Positions 6,370 through 9,100 of a stretch of 9,100 nt of DNA are shown here, piece by piece. Under the pieces are notes generated by a model. It was given only the letters and a program-made list of their open reading frames with translations, made no database searches and was not told the DNA's origin. Source of the stretch: JABIKK01 sp964622835 (lineage in GTDB: Archaea; Nanobdellota; Nanobdellia; SCGC-AAA011-G17; UBA489); the NCBI GenBank assembly GCA_964622835.1, contig CAZUSA010000010.1:1-9100 (forward strand), in the 5' to 3' direction. Both the position numbers and the translations under genes were made by a program. Every line of letters begins with the position of its first letter. Positions within the stretch are counted from its first letter, which is position 1.

Positions 6370-7230
6370 GTGAAATTACCTGATTCTCTCCTTACCGAAC
6401 TCGTCAAAGAAGTTGCTGGCTCTGATACTATTAAAGTTTTAGATATTCTAAGAAATAAAAAAAATGTTTCTGAATTTAAGATTGCAGAAAAATTAGGATT
6501 AACCGTTAACCAAGTACGAAACATGATTTATCGCATGCAAGAATATAACCTTGTTACGTTTACGAGAAAAAAAGATAAAGTAAAAGGATGGTACATTTAT
6601 TACTGGTCATTTGACTTACCAAAAGCAACCGTCTTATTAGTTGACAGAAAAGGTGAACGTGTTACTTCCATTAAAAAAGAACTTGCAACCATTGATACAT
6701 CACGCTATTATTTTTGTAAATTATGTAGAACAAAACACAATGAAGAAGCAGCACTTGAAATTCAATTTATTTGTGAAGCCTGTGGAGAACTTCTTGTAGA
6801 ACAAGATGCTCAAAAGAGAGAACGAGAACTAAAAAAACAATTAAAGAAAAATGAAGAAGACTATGCTCTTGCTAAAGAAGCCTTAGATTATCATCGTATG
6901 CTTGTCGCACGAGCAACAGATAGACGCCTTGCAAAAGAGAAAGCAGAGAAAGATGCTGCCCGTAAGATTGCACGTGCAAAGCTTGCTGCAGAGAAAGCAA
7001 AGCTTGCACCGAAGAAAGCAGTAAAGAAAACTACAAAGAAAGCAACGAAGAAGAAAACAAAGAAAGCAGTAAAGAAGAAAACTGCAAAGAAGAAGCCTAC
7101 TAAAAAAGCAGTAAAGAAGCCAGCTAAGAAAAAACAGGTAAAAAAAGTAACGAAAAAAATAGCACCAGCAAAAAAATCACCTGCTAAAAAGAAAAGTATT
7201 CTCGGTCGTGTCTTTAAGAAGAAACGTTAA
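6370..7230 (+). CDS. tfe: Transcription factor E (TFE-alpha) with a long basic C-terminal tail
   Basis: The 286-residue protein is the archaeal counterpart of TFIIE-alpha, which stabilises the open promoter complex formed by TBP, TFB and RNA polymerase. Residues 1-100 form the extended winged helix (IAEKLGLTVNQVRNMIYRM in the recognition region). A zinc ribbon follows, with C116-x2-C119 and C135-x2-C138. Residues 145-205 are a charged helix or coiled coil. From about 186, and strongly from 205 to 286, the chain becomes Lys/Ala-rich with PAKKK and KKAVKK repeats like histone H1 tails, ending SILGRVFKKKR. Typical archaeal TFE proteins are about 150-190 residues, so the tail is an extra of roughly 85-100 residues. 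Translation starts at GTG; the next in-frame Met is inside the winged helix, so the GTG is required. Its stop interlocks with that of the convergent protease in TTAA. The identity is firm; the tail's function is unknown. Confidence 0.93.
   Translation: MKLPDSLLTELVKEVAGSDTIKVLDILRNKKNVSEFKIAEKLGLTVNQVRNMIYRMQEYNLVTFTRKKDKVKGWYIYYWSFDLPKATVLLVDRKGERVTSIKKELATIDTSRYYFCKLCRTKHNEEAALEIQFICEACGELLVEQDAQKRERELKKQLKKNEEDYALAKEALDYHRMLVARATDRRLAKEKAEKDAARKIARAKLAAEKAKLAPKKAVKKTTKKATKKKTKKAVKKKTAKKKPTKKAVKKPAKKKQVKKVTKKIAPAKKSPAKKKSILGRVFKKKR
6988..7221 (+). repeat. Degenerate Lys/Ala-coding repeat (H1-like tail of TFE)
   Basis: This stretch is nearly all AAA/AAG lysine codons broken by GCA, ACA, CCT and GTA. 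It encodes degenerate units such as KKAVKK (residues 215-220, 231-236, 245-250) and PAKKK (251-255, 271-275). It is imprecise at the DNA level, so slippage and codon-level drift are likely. A-runs of six or seven bases occur only in its last third (7102-7176). Confidence 0.7.
7153..7176 (-). terminator. Possible U-tract terminator of the M50 protease gene
   Basis: A7 runs at 7153-7159 and 7170-7176 (and 7140-7146 further on) read as T7 on the minus strand, starting about 51 nt beyond the protease stop at 7227. Runs of T7 are good candidates for factor-independent archaeal termination. They lie in the lysine codons of the TFE tail. Confidence 0.4.
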
Positions 7231-7796
7231 AAGAACATTGCAAATAAATTTCTAAAGACACTATATCCATCAAATGGTGGCAATGGAATTAAGTTAAACA
7301 AAAATAAGAATAAATTAATACGTTTTGTCATGTACAATAATGTTGCTTGTTTTTGTGTTAAGGATTTCTTTCTGTCTAAAATAACATGTGCAATAGCAAA
7401 TAATACTAAGTTCATTGCAGGACCAGCGAACGCCGTTAAGAATCCTTCTACAGGAGTCATAAGACCAGACAATCGCACGTACCCAGGAGCAAAAATAATA
7501 AACGGACTACTAATTACTTTTAAGAAAATACCAATAAACAAACCAAAATAGGACGCAAAGAATTCTGTTTGAATACCCATTGCTAGTCCAACAAACTTAT
7601 GCCCTAACTCATGTAAAATAATACCTGGTGCTGTAACGAGTGCAGCAAACTTAAAACTATCCCAATCAAAACCTTTTTTTGATAAATGATCATATGTTGC
7701 TGTTTGAGGACGCTTAATATAATCCATAAAAATATAGCCCAGACCAGCGGTCATAATGACTAAACGAAACACCTCAGCTAACGACATTAACGCCAT
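7227..7796 (-). CDS. M50-family site-2-type intramembrane metalloprotease
   Basis: The 189-residue polytopic membrane protein is a small site-2 protease relative. These zinc proteases cut membrane-embedded substrates, often regulatory anchors. The catalytic HELGH is at 62-66 within a hydrophobic helix (two zinc histidines and the glutamate base). An AGPAMN motif follows at 124-129. The third zinc ligand lies in the C-terminal NLIPLPPFDG motif (N168 to G177, ligand D176). Several hydrophobic segments surround these (about 9-25, 50-72, 80-105, 117-140, 158-172). I chose the ATG at 7796 over an upstream TTG at 7802 because a TATA box sits 22 bp before it; ATG at 7787 is a weaker alternative. No PDZ domain is present. 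The substrate is unknown, and the surface protein encoded nearby is only a speculative candidate. Confidence 0.92.
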   Translation of the reverse strand: MALMSLAEVFRLVIMTAGLGYIFMDYIKRPQTATYDHLSKKGFDWDSFKFAALVTAPGIILHELGHKFVGLAMGIQTEFFASYFGLFIGIFLKVISSPFIIFAPGYVRLSGLMTPVEGFLTAFAGPAMNLVLFAIAHVILDRKKSLTQKQATLLYMTKRINLFLFLFNLIPLPPFDGYSVFRNLFAMFF

Positions 7797-7817
7797 AACC
7801 AAACAACAAAAGAACGT

Positions 7818-7830
7818 GTTAAAAAGGTTT
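7818..7830 (-). promoter_or_regulatory. BRE/TATA promoter of the M50 protease gene
   Basis: On the minus strand AAACC (7830-7826) is followed by TTTTTAAC (7825-7818), ending 22 bp before the ATG at 7796. This places transcription at the start codon and supports that start. It is one half of a divergent promoter pair with the Nre gene. Confidence 0.6.
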
Positions 7831-7854
7831 CTCTTGCACTTCTCACCGGCACTA

Positions 7855-7868
7855 CGAACCTATTTAAG
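7855..7868 (+). promoter_or_regulatory. BRE/TATA promoter of the Nre gene
   Basis: CGAACC (7855-7860) directly precedes TATTTAAG (7861-7868). The box ends 22 bp before the ATG at 7890, again the leaderless geometry. An AAGGA near 7884-7888 lies too close to the ATG to act as a normal Shine-Dalgarno. Confidence 0.65.
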
Positions 7869-7889
7869 CGCCGCTTCACTAGCAAGGAA

Positions 7890-9100
7890 ATGGCTGGCAC
7901 GTTTACCCTACAGCACGTTCGATTAAAGACAGGAAAGAAAGATCTTACCGCTGCCTATCGTGCATTACCACAACCAAAAACAAAAGATATGGTGAGTGAC
8001 CACTTCTTTTCTAACTCTCCACCAACCGTTTTTGTTGGATCTAAACTAAAATATCCTACGGTTAATGTGGGTATTATGGCACCACCCGTCCATGTTGAAG
8101 ATGCTGCTATTTATGATTCACATGAACGCTGGGTTGCAGAAAAAACTGTCATACAAGATATTTTACGCTATCGTGGTAACTTAATTAATTCACGTTTTCA
8201 AAGTACGGTGCACGCTGCACGTGGAAAAATGAGTGGGAAGTTCTTAGACGTTTCACAAGAAGTAAGCATGGCAAAACGTGCTGTTGACATGGAATTTCAC
8301 TTACATAAACGCGTAAAATTAAGCTTGAAAACAGATAAAGTAACTAAACCACACGGTGCAAATGCAGCCTTGCGTAATGTGCAATTAACAGAAAACACAC
8401 CCATCGGACGTTCCGTTGATAAAGTGCATAGTGATACTGACTTGAAGGCTGGTGAAGCGTTAAAATATTTGTATAAGAAAAACATTGCTGACCAACAATT
8501 ATCACAAATACTTTCTTTAGGCACATTAGGTCTTGGCAAGAATAGACGATTAGTTCCAACGCGATGGAGTATTACAACCGTCGATGATGCGATTGCAAAA
8601 CAATTAATTAAAGAAGTAAAAGATTGTTCCTGTGTTAACGATCACCAATTATTCTTTGGTAACTTCCTAGGAAACTATTACTTAGTCATGTTATTTCCTG
8701 ACGTGTTTTCGTTTGAATTGTTTGAAATGTACTTACCAGGAAGTTCATGGAATCCAGGCAATCAGATTACTGTGAGTACTGACAGTGAAGGCTATCATGG
8801 ACGAAAAACTTATGCACATAATTGTGCAGGTGGTTATTATGCAGCACGGTTACCATTGTTAGAATACTTACGTCGAAACAAACGACAAGCATCAGCATTA
8901 GTCTTACGATTTGAAACGCCCGACTATTGGGCTGGTTTAGGTGTGTGGGTTGTTCGTGAAGCCATGAGAAAAACAATGTTTCTACGTGCTATGACCTTTC
9001 CCGATCAAAAAAGTATGTTAGCTATGGGAAAAACAATTATTGGTGATGAACTTGGCTTTGATGTAGATGTCTTATTACAACGAAGTACGTTGTTACAAAG
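7890..9100 (+). CDS. nre: Archaeal Nre-family DNA repair protein, 3' end outside window
   Basis: The reading frame is open for 403 codons to the window edge and lacks a stop, so the gene is partial. Full-length Nre proteins are around 400 residues, so little should be missing. Family landmarks are SPPTVFVGSKLKYPTVNVG (about 43-61), RRLVPTRWSITTVDDA (219-234), GGYYAARLPLLEYL (314-327) followed by the RRNKRQASALVLRFE stretch, and GVWVVREAMR (351-360). Nre proteins are archaeal repair factors; in Haloferax NreA acts with UvrABC on mitomycin C damage and uses a C-terminal PCNA-interacting peptide. Whether that peptide exists here cannot be judged because the C-terminus is cut off. I see no cysteine-rich zinc motif at the N-terminus, so this form may be zinc-free. 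The start ATG is supported by a TATA box 22 bp upstream. Confidence 0.9.
   Translation, partial: MAGTFTLQHVRLKTGKKDLTAAYRALPQPKTKDMVSDHFFSNSPPTVFVGSKLKYPTVNVGIMAPPVHVEDAAIYDSHERWVAEKTVIQDILRYRGNLINSRFQSTVHAARGKMSGKFLDVSQEVSMAKRAVDMEFHLHKRVKLSLKTDKVTKPHGANAALRNVQLTENTPIGRSVDKVHSDTDLKAGEALKYLYKKNIADQQLSQILSLGTLGLGKNRRLVPTRWSITTVDDAIAKQLIKEVKDCSCVNDHQLFFGNFLGNYYLVMLFPDVFSFELFEMYLPGSSWNPGNQITVSTDSEGYHGRKTYAHNCAGGYYAARLPLLEYLRRNKRQASALVLRFETPDYWAGLGVWVVREAMRKTMFLRAMTFPDQKSMLAMGKTIIGDELGFDVDVLLQRSTLLQ

Noticed and set aside
6988..7221. Tandem-repeat array or CRISPR-like repeat
   Set aside because: The repetitiveness is lysine codon usage with no fixed unit length or spacers, and it is in frame with TFE.
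7797..7802. TTG start of the M50 protease two codons upstream
   Set aside because: The ATG at 7796 is a stronger start codon and is exactly 22 bp from the TATA box, matching the neighbouring genes.
8297..8976. Minus-strand frames of 69-80 codons at the right end
   Set aside because: They are antisense to the Nre frame, whose conserved motifs run continuously through the region.

Overview
The window looks like a compact archaeal genome, most likely from a reduced, AT-rich DPANN-type lineage (Woesearchaeota/Pacearchaeota-like). The archaeal assignment is well supported: ribosomal proteins L10e (uL16) and L35Ae (eL33), transcription factor E, an archaeal Nre-family DNA repair protein, and BRE/TATA promoters lying 22-27 bp upstream of start codons. 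The DPANN assignment is an inference from compactness, protein style and composition. Almost every base is coding: there are ten genes and no gap over 100 bases. I saw no tRNA, rRNA, CRISPR array or mobile element.

Layout. Bases 47-130 (+) hold a 27-codon lysine-rich microprotein with its own TATA box. Convergent to it is a two-gene ribosomal operon (-), L35Ae then L10e, overlapping in TAATG. Divergent from that operon is an unrecognised two-helix membrane protein (991-1440, +). It converges on a 618-residue nucleotidyltransferase-domain protein (1437-3293, -). Divergent from the latter, across an 88-base promoter region, is a probable two-gene operon (+): a signal-peptide, calcium-binding, C-terminally anchored surface protein (3382-4599) and a membrane-linked TPR plus phosphotransferase-fold protein (4606-6327). 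Next comes TFE (6370-7230, +), with an unusual basic tail of about 85-100 residues, converging on an M50/site-2 protease (7227-7796, -). Divergent from the protease is an Nre DNA repair gene (7890 to beyond the window end).

How the pieces relate. Housekeeping functions (translation, transcription initiation, DNA repair) are interleaved with envelope functions (surface protein, intramembrane protease, membrane-linked kinase-like protein). Expression looks mostly leaderless; the clear exception is the nucleotidyltransferase gene, which has a near-perfect Shine-Dalgarno sequence. Two of the three convergent pairs share their stop codons inside a TTAA palindrome. In all three, the minus-strand gene's likely U-tract terminator lies inside its neighbour's coding sequence, in two cases within lysine-rich coding. 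The features most worth a second look are the H1-like tail on TFE, the lysine/CxxC microprotein, the membrane-TPR-kinase fusion beside the surface protein, and the large nucleotidyltransferase protein with an apparently missing third carboxylate.
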